In this document: positions 42,673 to 51,540 of the stretch, one piece after another
Position numbering within the stretch: position 1 is the stretch's first letter
Layout: every line of letters begins with the position of its first letter
From: Bacteroides sp.
Lineage (GTDB): Bacteria > Bacteroidota > Bacteroidia > Bacteroidales > Bacteroidaceae
NCBI RefSeq assembly: GCF_030151085.1
Contig: NZ_JASLER010000047.1
Location: 1 to 64,000, forward strand
Direction: 5' to 3'
Length of the DNA stretch: 64,000 nt
Made by a program: the position numbers and the translations under genes
The notes under the pieces: generated by a model
Told to the model about the DNA's origin: nothing
Database searches by the model: none
What the model saw: only the letters and a program-made list of their open reading frames with translations

Positions 42673-42744
42673 TAAAGTGATAGGGTGTTAGGGTGATAAA
42701 GTAATATCACTCTTTCACCCTATCACATTATAGCATTATCACTT
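42673..42744. repeat. Octamer repeat of nine units with internal strand switch
   Basis: Four octamers TAAAGTGA, TAGGGTGT, TAGGGTGA, TAAAGTAA are followed without a gap by five octamers TATCACTC, TTTCACCC, TATCACAT, TATAGCAT, TATCACTT. The second block is the reverse complement type of the first, so the 72 bases can fold back. It fills the glsA-gadB gap and includes the gadB stop codon. Confidence 0.85.
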
Positions 42745-44181
42745 TTTCTTATTAGAACGGCGACCTCCGTGGTTGAATATTTTAGCTTCTACTGGCAAAT
42801 TCTTGTCTTGAGCAATGCGGGTAGGAGTCGGATAATCTAATTTCTCCAGTGCGGTAATAGCGTTCTTGATGTCACCTAATAACATGTCTGCCATATCGCG
42901 GCTGAATCCTTGACGTACAACGACACGCATTACTACGTAGTCTTCCAGTTTTGAAGGCAATGTATAGGCAGGTACCATCCAGCCATTTTGAGACAACTTA
43001 TCCTGCAAATCGTACAATGTCCATTTGGCTGTTTTTGCATATTCCGGTTTCAAATACCAGATGAACAATGGGTTCACCACTTCTTTGGAGTAGTTTACGA
43101 ATGGAGCCATCTTGCCGATTTCGTCATGGATGTATTTGGCAATGGTCAGTGAGTTGAACTGTACTTCTTTGTAACCCTGGAATCCTAAGCGGATGAATTG
43201 GTAATATTGACCTAGAATTTGAGCGGCAGGACGAGAGAAGTTCAAACCTACCTGAGTAATGTTAGCACCGAGGTAGTTTACGCTGAATGCCATTTCTTCG
43301 GGCAGATATTCTTTGCCTTTCCAGCAAACCCAACCCAGACCCGGATAAACCAAGCCGAACTTGTGACCGCTGACGCTGATAGAGAGTACCCATTTCAGGC
43401 GGAAGTCCCATTTTGTATCAGGATAAAGGAACGGAAGGATGAAACCGCCACTGGCAGCATCTACGTGAATAGGAATATCGTAACCGGTCTTAGCGTTGTA
43501 AGCGTCGAGTGCTTTATCCAAAGCTTCAACATCATCGTTCAGACCAGTCCATGTAACACCTTGGATAGGAACGATACAGATGGTGTTTTCGTCACACATC
43601 TTCAATGCTTCTTCGGGGTCGAGCGTGGTCTTATCAAGAGTCAAAGGCACTTCACGCATTTCAATTTGCCACAATTGAGCGAATTTTTCCCATACCACCT
43701 GGAAACCGGTTGAGATAACGAAGTTCGGTTTGTCGAACGGTTTGCCTTGAGCCTGGCGTTTTTTGCGCCAACGCAACCAAGCGGCAACACCACCCAGCAT
43801 ACATGCTTCTGAAGAACCAATGGCAAGTGCACCTGTTTTCCAAGTGTCCTTTTCGGGAGAGTTCCAAAGGTTGGCAACAATATTGATACATTTACCGTTC
43901 ATCACAGCGATGCGCGGATACTCAGTTTCATCAATATAGTTGATGTTGATGGCTTCGTTCATCAGCTTGGTAGCATATTCGTCCATATAAGTAGTAACGA
44001 ATGTAGCAAGATTCAAGCGAGGCTGTGTTTGAGCGAAGGTCTCATCTTTCACCATTTGGTAAGCAATTTCCGGTGTAGTGGGTCCATCAGGAATTTTTTC
44101 TACAGGTGAGGGTTGTAACATACGGTTTGAACCGAATACTTCAGTTTTGGCATCTCCTTTTCTGAAATTCAAATCTTCCAT
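42739..44181 (-). CDS. gadB: Glutamate decarboxylase GadB
   Basis: PLP enzyme converting glutamate to GABA with consumption of a proton. It has the PLP-lysine motif SVSGHKFGLVYPGLGW, the substrate region PIHVDAASGGFILPF and LIGSSEACMLGG-like IGSSEACMLGGVAAWLRW. The N-terminal EDLNFRKGDAKTEVFGSN and the C-terminal NHGGRRSNKKK (basic tail) are shorter and different from the E. coli autoinhibitory tail with its lysine-proximal histidine, yet an H is present in IFNHGG. First gene of the gad cluster, so the operon promoter should lie in the 650-base region upstream. Confidence 0.96.
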   Translation of the reverse strand: MEDLNFRKGDAKTEVFGSNRMLQPSPVEKIPDGPTTPEIAYQMVKDETFAQTQPRLNLATFVTTYMDEYATKLMNEAININYIDETEYPRIAVMNGKCINIVANLWNSPEKDTWKTGALAIGSSEACMLGGVAAWLRWRKKRQAQGKPFDKPNFVISTGFQVVWEKFAQLWQIEMREVPLTLDKTTLDPEEALKMCDENTICIVPIQGVTWTGLNDDVEALDKALDAYNAKTGYDIPIHVDAASGGFILPFLYPDTKWDFRLKWVLSISVSGHKFGLVYPGLGWVCWKGKEYLPEEMAFSVNYLGANITQVGLNFSRPAAQILGQYYQFIRLGFQGYKEVQFNSLTIAKYIHDEIGKMAPFVNYSKEVVNPLFIWYLKPEYAKTAKWTLYDLQDKLSQNGWMVPAYTLPSKLEDYVVMRVVVRQGFSRDMADMLLGDIKNAITALEKLDYPTPTRIAQDKNLPVEAKIFNHGGRRSNKKK

Positions 44182-44372
44182 ATAACTATAAGTTTTTAAA
44201 GGTTTAGGTGGCGGGGTGTTTCCCCGTCAAGTTTTCCACAAGAACGGCGTATTTATGAGAAAGTTCGGAGATTTACATTATTTGGCGTTTGTTAATGGGA
44301 GCGATTATCGATTCTACTAAGGACAATATGCTGGGAGGTAGTTGTTTGCTATTAAAATAATTGCCGAAACAC

Positions 44373-44403
44373 TTGACATCGCTTTTCTGATGTTGTATAT
44401 TTG
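44373..44403 (+). promoter_or_regulatory. Strong orphan Bacteroides promoter
   Basis: TTG (44373-44375), exactly 20 bases, TATATTTG (44396-44403): full consensus. It points to the right, away from gadB, with no reading frame following. Confidence 0.65.
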
Positions 44404-44409
44404 TAAAGT

Positions 44410-44475
44410 GAATTTATAGATACTTCAATTTTAAATTAGGATAGACGGAGGGGCATTGCTTCTCCGTTTCTTTTT
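44410..44475 (+). ncRNA. Candidate 66-nt small RNA upstream of gadB
   Basis: The promoter places a start near 44410; ACGGAG (44445-44450) pairs with CTCCGT (44462-44467) and is followed by TTCTTTTTT, an intrinsic terminator. No start codon lies between except a GTG at the extreme 5' end. It lies opposite the gadB upstream region, so it is antisense to any gadB leader longer than about 230 bases. No Rfam family recognised. Confidence 0.45.
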
Positions 44476-44497
44476 TCCCTTTACATCTTCTTGTTTG

Positions 44498-44724
44498 AAA
44501 TGCCGCATGTTTGCTCTCCTAATGCTGCACTTTAGCTCCCTAAACGTGACATCTCAGTAGGTGAAATGGCTGGCATTTGCTCTCAAAACCTCTGTGGTTT
44601 TGGTGAAAAGCCCCGGTATTCGGGACGATGAAGTGTGGCAAAACGGATGGTCTGTTCAGAGCAAACGGATGATGCGTTTGGAGTAAACAGACGGTCTGTT
44701 TTGGGTAAACGCATCATCCGTTCC
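44498..44724. repeat. 22-bp-period palindrome array D (six + four units)
   Basis: First block: 18-bp units at 44498, 44520, 44542, 44564, 44586, 44608, each different (AAATGCCGCATGTTTGCT, AAATGGCTGGCATTTGCT, AAACCTCTGTGGTTTTGG and so on) but many palindromic and all in a strict 22-bp frame. After an 11-base half unit the second block has AAAC...GTTT-type units at 44641, 44663, 44685 and 44707 (for example AAACGGATGATGCGTTTG), identical in motif to arrays B and C. This is the longest array in the window and lies between ald and gadB. Confidence 0.85.
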
Positions 44725-44734
44725 GATAACACAA

Positions 44735-44756
44735 ACGAGAGGCTTTAGCCTCCCGT
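44735..44756. terminator. Stem-loop at the ald side of array D
   Basis: ACG-A-GAGGC-TTTA-GCCTC-C-CGT hairpin, about 80 bases beyond the ald stop on the strand of ald. There is no strong T run, so termination is only possible. Confidence 0.45.
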
Positions 44757-44833
44757 CCGTTAATCTTCCGTAAATCTGCTCTTGACGAGAAAGAGGTAAC
44801 TATTTACCAAATTCCATCGAATCCGAGGTTGCA

Positions 44834-45940
44834 TTATAGTACTATCGGCTCATATTTCAGTCCGAATACATCGGCAACAGCTTTATATACTACTTTACCT
44901 TCTACTACATTCAGCCCTAACGCTAATGCCGGGTCGTCCTTGCAAGCTTTTTGCCAACCTTTGTTTGCCAAAGCTACGGTGTATGGCAATGTAGCATTTG
45001 TCAGTGCCATGGTAGAAGTGAAAGGTACGGCTCCCGGGATATTGGCAACGGCGTAATGTACAATGCCGTCTACTATATAAGTCGGTTCACTATGCGTAGT
45101 AGGGTGAGATGTTTCAAAACAACCGCCTTGGTCAATGGCAACGTCCACGAGTACGGTGCCGGGCTTCATCATCTTTAGCATCTCTTTGGTGATAAGATGA
45201 GGCGCTTTATCGCCGGGTATCAATACAGAACCTATTACAAGATCTATATTGGGTAACTCCATCTTGATGTTGTGGGTAGAAGAATAGAGTGTCTTTACAT
45301 TCTTGGGTAATACTTCGCTGAGGTAACGCAAGCGAGGCAGGTTGATGTCGGTAATCAAAACTTCGGCACCCATTCCGGCAGCTATCTGTGCAGCATTGGT
45401 TCCTACGATGCCACCACCGAGGATAAGTACACGTGCAGGGCGTACACCTGTTACACCACCCATTAATTTCCCTTTTCCACCTTGAGGCTTTTCCAGGAAA
45501 CGGGCGCCTACTTGGGTTGCCATGCGTCCGGCTACTTCACTCATAGGGGTGAGTAGGGGCAGGTAATGATCCTTTTCTTCTACAGTTTCGTAAGCAATGC
45601 AGACGGCACCGCTTTCAATCATGGCTTCGGTTAATAATTTATCGGCAGCAAAGTGGAAATAAGTAAATACCACTTGTCCTTTTTTTATCAGTTTGTACTC
45701 AGGTGCGATGGGCTCCTTTACCTTGACAATCATGTCGGCTATGGCATAGACGTCTTCAATGGTCGGTAAAGTTAGTGCACCTACGGCGATGTAATCATCG
45801 TCAGAGAAACCGCTGTTTGCGCCTGCTGTTGCTTGCACATACACTGTATGACCTTTTTTCACCAACTCGGCTACTCCGGCAGGGGTCATTCCTACACGGT
45901 TCTCATTGTTCTTGATTTCTTTAGGTACTCCGATAATCAT
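44834..45940 (-). CDS. ald: Alanine dehydrogenase
   Basis: NAD-dependent oxidative deamination of L-alanine to pyruvate, or reductive amination in reverse. N-terminal MIIGVPKEIKNNENRVGMTP, ATxGANSGFSDDDY, the nucleotide fold VLILGGGIVGTNAAQIAAGMGAEVLITDIN and DVAIDQGGCFETSHPTTHSEP are characteristic, with Lys and His catalytic residues in place. Length 368 is normal. It is transcribed toward gadB but a 650-base gap separates them. In acid stress alanine dehydrogenase could add ammonia handling, an inference. Confidence 0.95.
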   Translation of the reverse strand: MIIGVPKEIKNNENRVGMTPAGVAELVKKGHTVYVQATAGANSGFSDDDYIAVGALTLPTIEDVYAIADMIVKVKEPIAPEYKLIKKGQVVFTYFHFAADKLLTEAMIESGAVCIAYETVEEKDHYLPLLTPMSEVAGRMATQVGARFLEKPQGGKGKLMGGVTGVRPARVLILGGGIVGTNAAQIAAGMGAEVLITDINLPRLRYLSEVLPKNVKTLYSSTHNIKMELPNIDLVIGSVLIPGDKAPHLITKEMLKMMKPGTVLVDVAIDQGGCFETSHPTTHSEPTYIVDGIVHYAVANIPGAVPFTSTMALTNATLPYTVALANKGWQKACKDDPALALGLNVVEGKVVYKAVADVFGLKYEPIVL

Positions 45941-46123
45941 AAACTTAAGAGTTTAGGGGTTAAACGTGGTGCAAGATAGCGATTTATCGAACTCAATGTC
46001 ATCGGGAAGTAGGTGTTTTATAACAGAAAATAGCTGTATAAAGCAAGTTGAATGTTAATTATATAACATAATGTGTCTAAATGATAAAATTACTTTTCTG
46101 TAGGCTAAGAAAAGTATTCTTTC

Positions 46124-46131
46124 TATATTTG
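46124..46131 (+). promoter_or_regulatory. Bacteroides -7 box before the M23 peptidase
   Basis: TATATTTG, 33 bases upstream of the chosen ATG at 46164. It leaves only about 8 bases before the earlier ATG at 46146, so the later start is preferred. Confidence 0.55.
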
Positions 46132-46163
46132 CAAGCAGTAAAATAATGTTGATTAAGCAAGAT

Positions 46164-47834
46164 ATGAAATATCCTATATTCTTCTCTTTTTTGTTTTTCC
46201 TTGGTAGCGTACAGAGTGGACAAGCGCAAGAAGTGTCCGGCAATGATAAAGCGTCTTTTGTTCCTCCTTTTGACTTTCCTATCACCTTTTCCGGTAATTT
46301 CGGTGAGATACGTGCCAATCATTTTCATGGCGGACTGGACTTCAAGACCGGCGGTACTATCGGCAAACAGGTACATGCTTTGGCAGATGGATACATTTCG
46401 CGTATCCGCGTCACTCATGGTTCGGGGTATGTACTCGATGTAGTTTATAATAATGGTTATTCAACCATCAACCGCCATCTTAGCGCTTTTGTAGGCGAGA
46501 TAGCCCGCAAGGTGGAGAATCTTCAATACGAGAAGGAGAGTTGGGAAGTTGAAATTACTCCTGAACCCGGCGAATTTCCGGTGAAGAAGGGACAGGTGAT
46601 TGCTTTGAGTGGTAACACTGGATATTCTTTCGGTCCTCATTTACACTTGGATATGATTGAAACAGAGACCGATGATTATGTAGATCCGCTGCCTTTCTTT
46701 ATGGATAAAGTGAAAGATACTACGGTTCCGCGTGCCGAAGGTATCATGTTATTCCCTCAACCGGGTAAAGGTGAAGTGGATGGTAAACAGGTCCGTCAGG
46801 CTTTTCCGGCAAGACCTTTGAAACCCATTACTGCTTGGGGATTGATAGGAACCGGTATCCGCGCATACGATTATATGGACGGAGTACATAATAAATATGG
46901 TGTAAAAAATGTCGTTCTGGAAGTAGATGGCAAAGAAGTATTCCGAAGTGTAGTAGATCGTTTCTCGTATGATGAAAACCGTTTTATCAATTCGTGGACA
47001 CATGGGCAATACATGAAATCTTTCATAGAACCGGGTAATCGCTTGCGCCTTCTGCATGCCTCTAATGGTAATCGTGGTTTGGTGGATATTAATGAAGAGC
47101 GTCCCTATCAGTTTGTTTATTCCTTGAGTGACGCATTAGGCAATACATCTAAAGTTCGCTTTACGGTACAGGGGAAGAAAACTAATATTCGTCCGGTAGA
47201 ACATCGTGAGAAATATGTATTTAAGTGGGACAAGGTGAACTATCTTCAGGAACCGGGCTTGGAACTTGTAATTCCTAAGGGTATGCTTTACGATGATGTC
47301 TGGCTGAATTATACTGTACGTGCCGATAGCGGTGATATTGCTTTTACTTACCAACTGAACGATACTCGTGTTCCTATGCACGGAGTTTGTGATTTGCGTA
47401 TCGGATTGCGTCGTCGCCCGGTCGAAGATATGTCTAAGTATTATGTGGCAGGAGTTACTGCTCGTGGCGGAAAATATAGCATAGGTGGCAAGTATGAGGA
47501 TGGTTTTATGAAAGTTGGTATTCGCGACTTGGGTACTTATACAGTAGCCATAGATACCATTCCACCTGTAATAACTCCGGTAGGTCAGGCTCAGTGGGGA
47601 CGCAACGGGCGTGTCGTTTTCAAAGCAAAAGATAAGGAAACAGGCATTAGCAGTTATCGGGGAACTATCGACGGGAAATATGCTTTGTTTGGTAAACCGA
47701 ACTCTATCAGTGGTGATCTGATTTGTGAACTCGATCCGAAACATGTAGAGAAAGGTGGGAGTCATGTGGTAGAAATGACTGTAACCGATGGCTGCGGCAA
47801 CCAGACAACGGAACAATTTAATTTTGTGTGGTAA
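46164..47834 (+). CDS. Exported M23 (LytM-type) metallopeptidase
   Basis: Zinc endopeptidase or LytM-domain protein of the cell envelope. Signal peptide MKYPIFFSFLFFLGSVQSGQ. The LytM domain lies early, at about residues 40-175, with the ligands in NHFHGGLDF (His and Asp) and the second pair in FGPHLHLDM; both zinc histidines are present, so it is likely active. The remaining 380 residues are beta-rich, immunoglobulin-like repeats (VRFTVQGKK, IRDLGTYTVAIDTIPPV, VEMTVTDGCGNQT) that may bind the wall or a partner. A C69 peptidase follows in the same direction. Confidence 0.9.
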   Translation: MKYPIFFSFLFFLGSVQSGQAQEVSGNDKASFVPPFDFPITFSGNFGEIRANHFHGGLDFKTGGTIGKQVHALADGYISRIRVTHGSGYVLDVVYNNGYSTINRHLSAFVGEIARKVENLQYEKESWEVEITPEPGEFPVKKGQVIALSGNTGYSFGPHLHLDMIETETDDYVDPLPFFMDKVKDTTVPRAEGIMLFPQPGKGEVDGKQVRQAFPARPLKPITAWGLIGTGIRAYDYMDGVHNKYGVKNVVLEVDGKEVFRSVVDRFSYDENRFINSWTHGQYMKSFIEPGNRLRLLHASNGNRGLVDINEERPYQFVYSLSDALGNTSKVRFTVQGKKTNIRPVEHREKYVFKWDKVNYLQEPGLELVIPKGMLYDDVWLNYTVRADSGDIAFTYQLNDTRVPMHGVCDLRIGLRRRPVEDMSKYYVAGVTARGGKYSIGGKYEDGFMKVGIRDLGTYTVAIDTIPPVITPVGQAQWGRNGRVVFKAKDKETGISSYRGTIDGKYALFGKPNSISGDLICELDPKHVEKGGSHVVEMTVTDGCGNQTTEQFNFVW

Positions 47835-47870
47835 TTGAAAAACATGTATAATAATAATCTGATTAAAAGT

Positions 47871-49514
47871 ATGAAAAGTAAAAGATTAACTCTTTCCATC
47901 CTATTCGTGGTAACGGCAGTAGTCAACGCACTGGCTTGTACCAATCTTATTGTAGGAAAGAATGCCTCAACAGACGGTTCTACGATCGTTTCTTACTCTG
48001 CCGACTCTTACGGACTATTTGGTGAATTGTATCACTATCCCGCCGGCTTGCATAAGAAAGGTACTATGATCGATGTTAATGAGTGGGATACCGGCAAGTA
48101 TCTGGGACAAATAGAACAAGCTCGTCAGACGTACAACGTAATTGGCAATATGAACGAATTCCAGCTTACGATTGGTGAAACTACATTTGGCGGACGCCCT
48201 GAATTAGTTGACACTACCGGTATCATTGACTATGGAAGCTTGATTTACCTCGGACTGCAACGTTCGCGTACAGCTCGCGAAGCCATTAAGGTAATGACCG
48301 AACTCGTACAGGAATATGGATATTATAGCAGTGGCGAATCTTTCACAATTGCCGATCCGAATGAAATATGGATTATGGAAATGATTGGCAAAGGTCCGGG
48401 TGTACGTGGCGCTGTTTGGGTAGCTGTACGTGTGCCTGATGATTGTATCTCCGCCCATGCCAACCAAAGCCGCATCCAGCAGTTCAACATGAACGATAAG
48501 GAAAATTGCATGTACTCTTCGGATGTAGTTTCATTTGCTCGTGAGAAAGGTTACTTTGACGGAGTGAACAAAGATTTCAGTTTTGCCAATGCGTATGCAC
48601 CACTTGACTTTGGCGCACGCCGTTATTGTGAAGCCCGTGTATGGAGCTACTTCAACATGTTTACCGACAGAGGCAACGAGTTCTTACCTTATATATTAGG
48701 TGAAAATAATACCCCGATGCCTTTGTTCCTGAAACCTAGCCGCAAAATATCCGTGCAGGATGTGAAGAATGCTATGCGCGATCATTATGAAGGAACTCCT
48801 CTCGATATCAGCAAAGACTTTGGTGCAGGTCCTTACCACGCTCCTTACCGTCTTTCACCGTTGTCATTCAAGGTAGGCGATCAGGAATATTTTAACGAAC
48901 GCCCTATCTCTACTTTCCAGTCTGCTTTCGTCTTTGTAGCACAGATGCGTTCTAATCTTCCCGATGCCATTGGTGGCGTACTGTGGTTTGGTTTAGACGA
49001 TGCCAACATGACCGTATTTACTCCGGTATATTGCTGCACTACCAAAGCCCCCGTATGCTATACCCGGGTAGATGGTGCCGATTATATCACCTTCTCCTGG
49101 AATTCCGCCTTCTGGATTTACAACTGGGTGGCAAATATGGTTTATCCTCGCTACGACCTGATGATGGGCGATGTACGTGCCACTCAGACTGAATTGGAAA
49201 CCACCTTTAACGACGCACAAGAGGGTATTGAAGCCGCTGCCGCCAAACTGTTGGAGAAAGATCCTGCCAAAGCCAAAGAATTCTTGACCAATTATACCAA
49301 TATGACTGCCCAAAGCACCATCGATACTTGGAAGCGCTTGGGTGAATTCCTGATCGTAATGTATAACGATGGCGTTGTTAAGCGTGTGAAAGACGGTAAG
49401 TTCGAACGCAACTCCATCGGTCAGCCTGCAGGCGTAATACGTCCCGGATACCCTAAAGAATTCCTTGAAGAGTACGTTAAACAGACAGGAGATAGGTATA
49501 AAATGCCTGAATAA
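47871..49514 (+). CDS. C69-family dipeptidase (Ntn hydrolase)
   Basis: Exported peptidase of the PepD/C69 family. A signal sequence (MKSKRLTLSILFVVTAVVNAL) leads to ACTNLIVGKNAS, where the Cys following Ala becomes the N-terminal nucleophile after cleavage, as in Ntn hydrolases. QSRIQQF and DFGARRYCEARVWSYFNMF follow the family pattern. A TTG start 36 bases upstream is less likely. It lies 36 bases after the M23 gene, and both process peptides in the envelope, so they are probably one operon. Confidence 0.92.
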   Translation: MKSKRLTLSILFVVTAVVNALACTNLIVGKNASTDGSTIVSYSADSYGLFGELYHYPAGLHKKGTMIDVNEWDTGKYLGQIEQARQTYNVIGNMNEFQLTIGETTFGGRPELVDTTGIIDYGSLIYLGLQRSRTAREAIKVMTELVQEYGYYSSGESFTIADPNEIWIMEMIGKGPGVRGAVWVAVRVPDDCISAHANQSRIQQFNMNDKENCMYSSDVVSFAREKGYFDGVNKDFSFANAYAPLDFGARRYCEARVWSYFNMFTDRGNEFLPYILGENNTPMPLFLKPSRKISVQDVKNAMRDHYEGTPLDISKDFGAGPYHAPYRLSPLSFKVGDQEYFNERPISTFQSAFVFVAQMRSNLPDAIGGVLWFGLDDANMTVFTPVYCCTTKAPVCYTRVDGADYITFSWNSAFWIYNWVANMVYPRYDLMMGDVRATQTELETTFNDAQEGIEAAAAKLLEKDPAKAKEFLTNYTNMTAQSTIDTWKRLGEFLIVMYNDGVVKRVKDGKFERNSIGQPAGVIRPGYPKEFLEEYVKQTGDRYKMPE

Positions 49515-49595
49515 TATTAGGATATTTGAACTTAATCTCATACATTTGTGTCTTGACAAAAAGTTTATACTAACCGATATAATAATAAAAGACTT

Positions 49596-51338
49596 ATGGA
49601 AAATCAGGAATTGATTAAACAGGTGACTGAAAAAGCTGAAAAATGGCTTACCCCGGCATACGATGCCGAAACTCAGGCAGAAGTAAAACGACTGTTGGAA
49701 AACCCCGATAAAACCGAATTGATAGATAGTTTTTACAGAGACCTCGAATTTGGTACAGGTGGTTTGCGTGGTATCATGGGTGTAGGTACGAACCGTATGA
49801 ATATTTATACTGTGGGTGCCGCAACGCAAGGTCTTGCCAACTATCTGAACAAATGTTTTGCCGGTAAAGACCAAATCTCAGTAGTGGTAGGTTACGACTG
49901 CCGTAACCATAGTGATTTGTATGCTAAAATCTCCGCAGATATTTTCTCTGCAAATGGTATAAAGGTTTATCTCTTTGATGATTTGCGTCCTACTCCTGAA
50001 GTTTCATTCGCCATTCGTCATTTCGGTTGTCAAAGTGGTATTAATATCACTGCAAGCCACAACCCGAGAGAATACAACGGCTATAAAGCCTATTGGGATG
50101 ATGGTGCACAGGTACTTGCTCCTCACGATACTGCTATCATTGACGAAGTAAACAAAGTGACTGTTGCCGATATTAAATTTACGGGTAACAACGATTTGAT
50201 TCAGATTATCGGTAAAGAGATAGACAAGATTTATCTTGATATGGTTCATTCTATTTCTATCGATCCCGAAGTAATCAAACGCCAAAAAGATCTTAGTATC
50301 GTTTATACTCCGCTTCATGGTGCAGGCCGTGTATTGATTCCTGATTCATTGAAAGAATGGGGATTTGAGAATATAAATTGCGTGCCCGAACAAATGATAA
50401 AGGATGGCAACTTCCCGACAGTAGTATCTCCGAATCCCGAAAATGCCGAAGCTCTTTCAATGGCTATCGCACTTGCCAAGAAGTTGAATGCTGACATCGT
50501 AATGGCTAGTGACCCTGACGCCGACCGTGTAGGTATGGCTTGTAAAGACGATAAAGGCGAATGGGTACTTATCAATGGTAACCAAACCTGCCTGATCTTC
50601 TTGTACTATATCATCAAGAACCGTATTGCCATGGGCAAGATGAAACCGAATGATTTCATTGTCAAGACCATTGTAACTACCGAATTGATTAAGGCTGTTG
50701 CCGATAAGAATAAGATTGAAATGCGCGACTGTTATACCGGTTTCAAATGGATTGCCCGTGAAATCTTCCTGAGTGAAGGTAAGCAGCAGTACATTGGTGG
50801 TGGTGAAGAAAGTTATGGCTTCCTGGCTGAAGATTTCGTTCGCGATAAAGATGCTGTTTCTGCTTGTTCTTTACTGGCTGAGATCTGTGCTTGGGCGAAA
50901 GATCAGGGCAAGACACTGTATGATGTATTGATGGATATCTACGTAGAATATGGTTTCTCTAAGGAAACTACTGTTAATGTAGTGAAACCCGGCAAGAGCG
51001 GTGCAGATGAAATCAAAGCTATGATGGATAACTTCCGTGCTAACCCACCGAAAGAAATCGGCGGTTCTCCCGTAACGCTGATTAAGGATTACAAGACACT
51101 GAAAACGACTGATGCTAAAGGTAATGTAAGCAATCTGGATATGCCGGAAACTTCTAACGTACTCCAGTACTTCACAGAAGACGGTACAAAGATTTCAGTT
51201 CGTCCTTCAGGTACAGAACCTAAAATTAAGTTCTACATTGAAGTGAAAGGCATGATGGGATGTTCAAAATGCTATTTCAATGCAAATGCAGAAGCTGAAC
51301 AGAAAGTAGAAGCTGTACGCAAATCACTTGGTATTTGA
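49596..51338 (+). CDS. Phosphoglucomutase/phosphomannomutase family enzyme
   Basis: Alpha-D-phosphohexomutase moving phosphate between C1 and C6 of hexoses. The four domain signatures are present: GGLRGIMGVGTNRMN, active serine TASHNPREYNGYKAYWDDG, metal loop ASDPDADRVG, sugar loop GGGEESYGFLAEDFVRDKD and phosphate loop RPSGTEPKIKFYI. At 580 residues it is the long Bacteroidetes phosphoglucomutase type. Glucose versus mannose specificity cannot be told. It has its own terminator. Confidence 0.94.
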   Translation: MENQELIKQVTEKAEKWLTPAYDAETQAEVKRLLENPDKTELIDSFYRDLEFGTGGLRGIMGVGTNRMNIYTVGAATQGLANYLNKCFAGKDQISVVVGYDCRNHSDLYAKISADIFSANGIKVYLFDDLRPTPEVSFAIRHFGCQSGINITASHNPREYNGYKAYWDDGAQVLAPHDTAIIDEVNKVTVADIKFTGNNDLIQIIGKEIDKIYLDMVHSISIDPEVIKRQKDLSIVYTPLHGAGRVLIPDSLKEWGFENINCVPEQMIKDGNFPTVVSPNPENAEALSMAIALAKKLNADIVMASDPDADRVGMACKDDKGEWVLINGNQTCLIFLYYIIKNRIAMGKMKPNDFIVKTIVTTELIKAVADKNKIEMRDCYTGFKWIAREIFLSEGKQQYIGGGEESYGFLAEDFVRDKDAVSACSLLAEICAWAKDQGKTLYDVLMDIYVEYGFSKETTVNVVKPGKSGADEIKAMMDNFRANPPKEIGGSPVTLIKDYKTLKTTDAKGNVSNLDMPETSNVLQYFTEDGTKISVRPSGTEPKIKFYIEVKGMMGCSKCYFNANAEAEQKVEAVRKSLGI

Positions 51339-51367
51339 TAACTTACTAAGTTGCTGAAATATAAAAA

Positions 51368-51403
51368 GAAAGGTATAATCCATCCACGGGTTATACCTTT
51401 TTT
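51368..51403 (+). terminator. Terminator after the phosphohexomutase gene
   Basis: AAAGGTATAA and TTATACC-TTT pair around a 12-base loop, followed by six T. The 26 bases before it are not otherwise notable. Confidence 0.85.
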
Positions 51404-51540
51404 GTTATGCTATGTTATGGCTTGCTATAAATTTATTCCGCAATAGTTATGATATGCGTGGCAGAGGGTAAATCAGCGTTTTGAAGATTAAAAAATAATA
51501 ATAATATATTAAAGCTCTACCCCCGATGAACAAAGACGTT

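Noticed and set aside
47136..47816. 226-codon frame antisense to the M23 peptidase gene
   Set aside because: Shadow of the beta-rich C-terminal part; Thr/Ile-rich composition of reversed codons and no motif.
48993..49874. 293-codon open frame antisense to the C69 peptidase and the phosphohexomutase
   Set aside because: It crosses the ends of two clear genes, has no recognisable motif or promoter and reads as complement of conserved codons.
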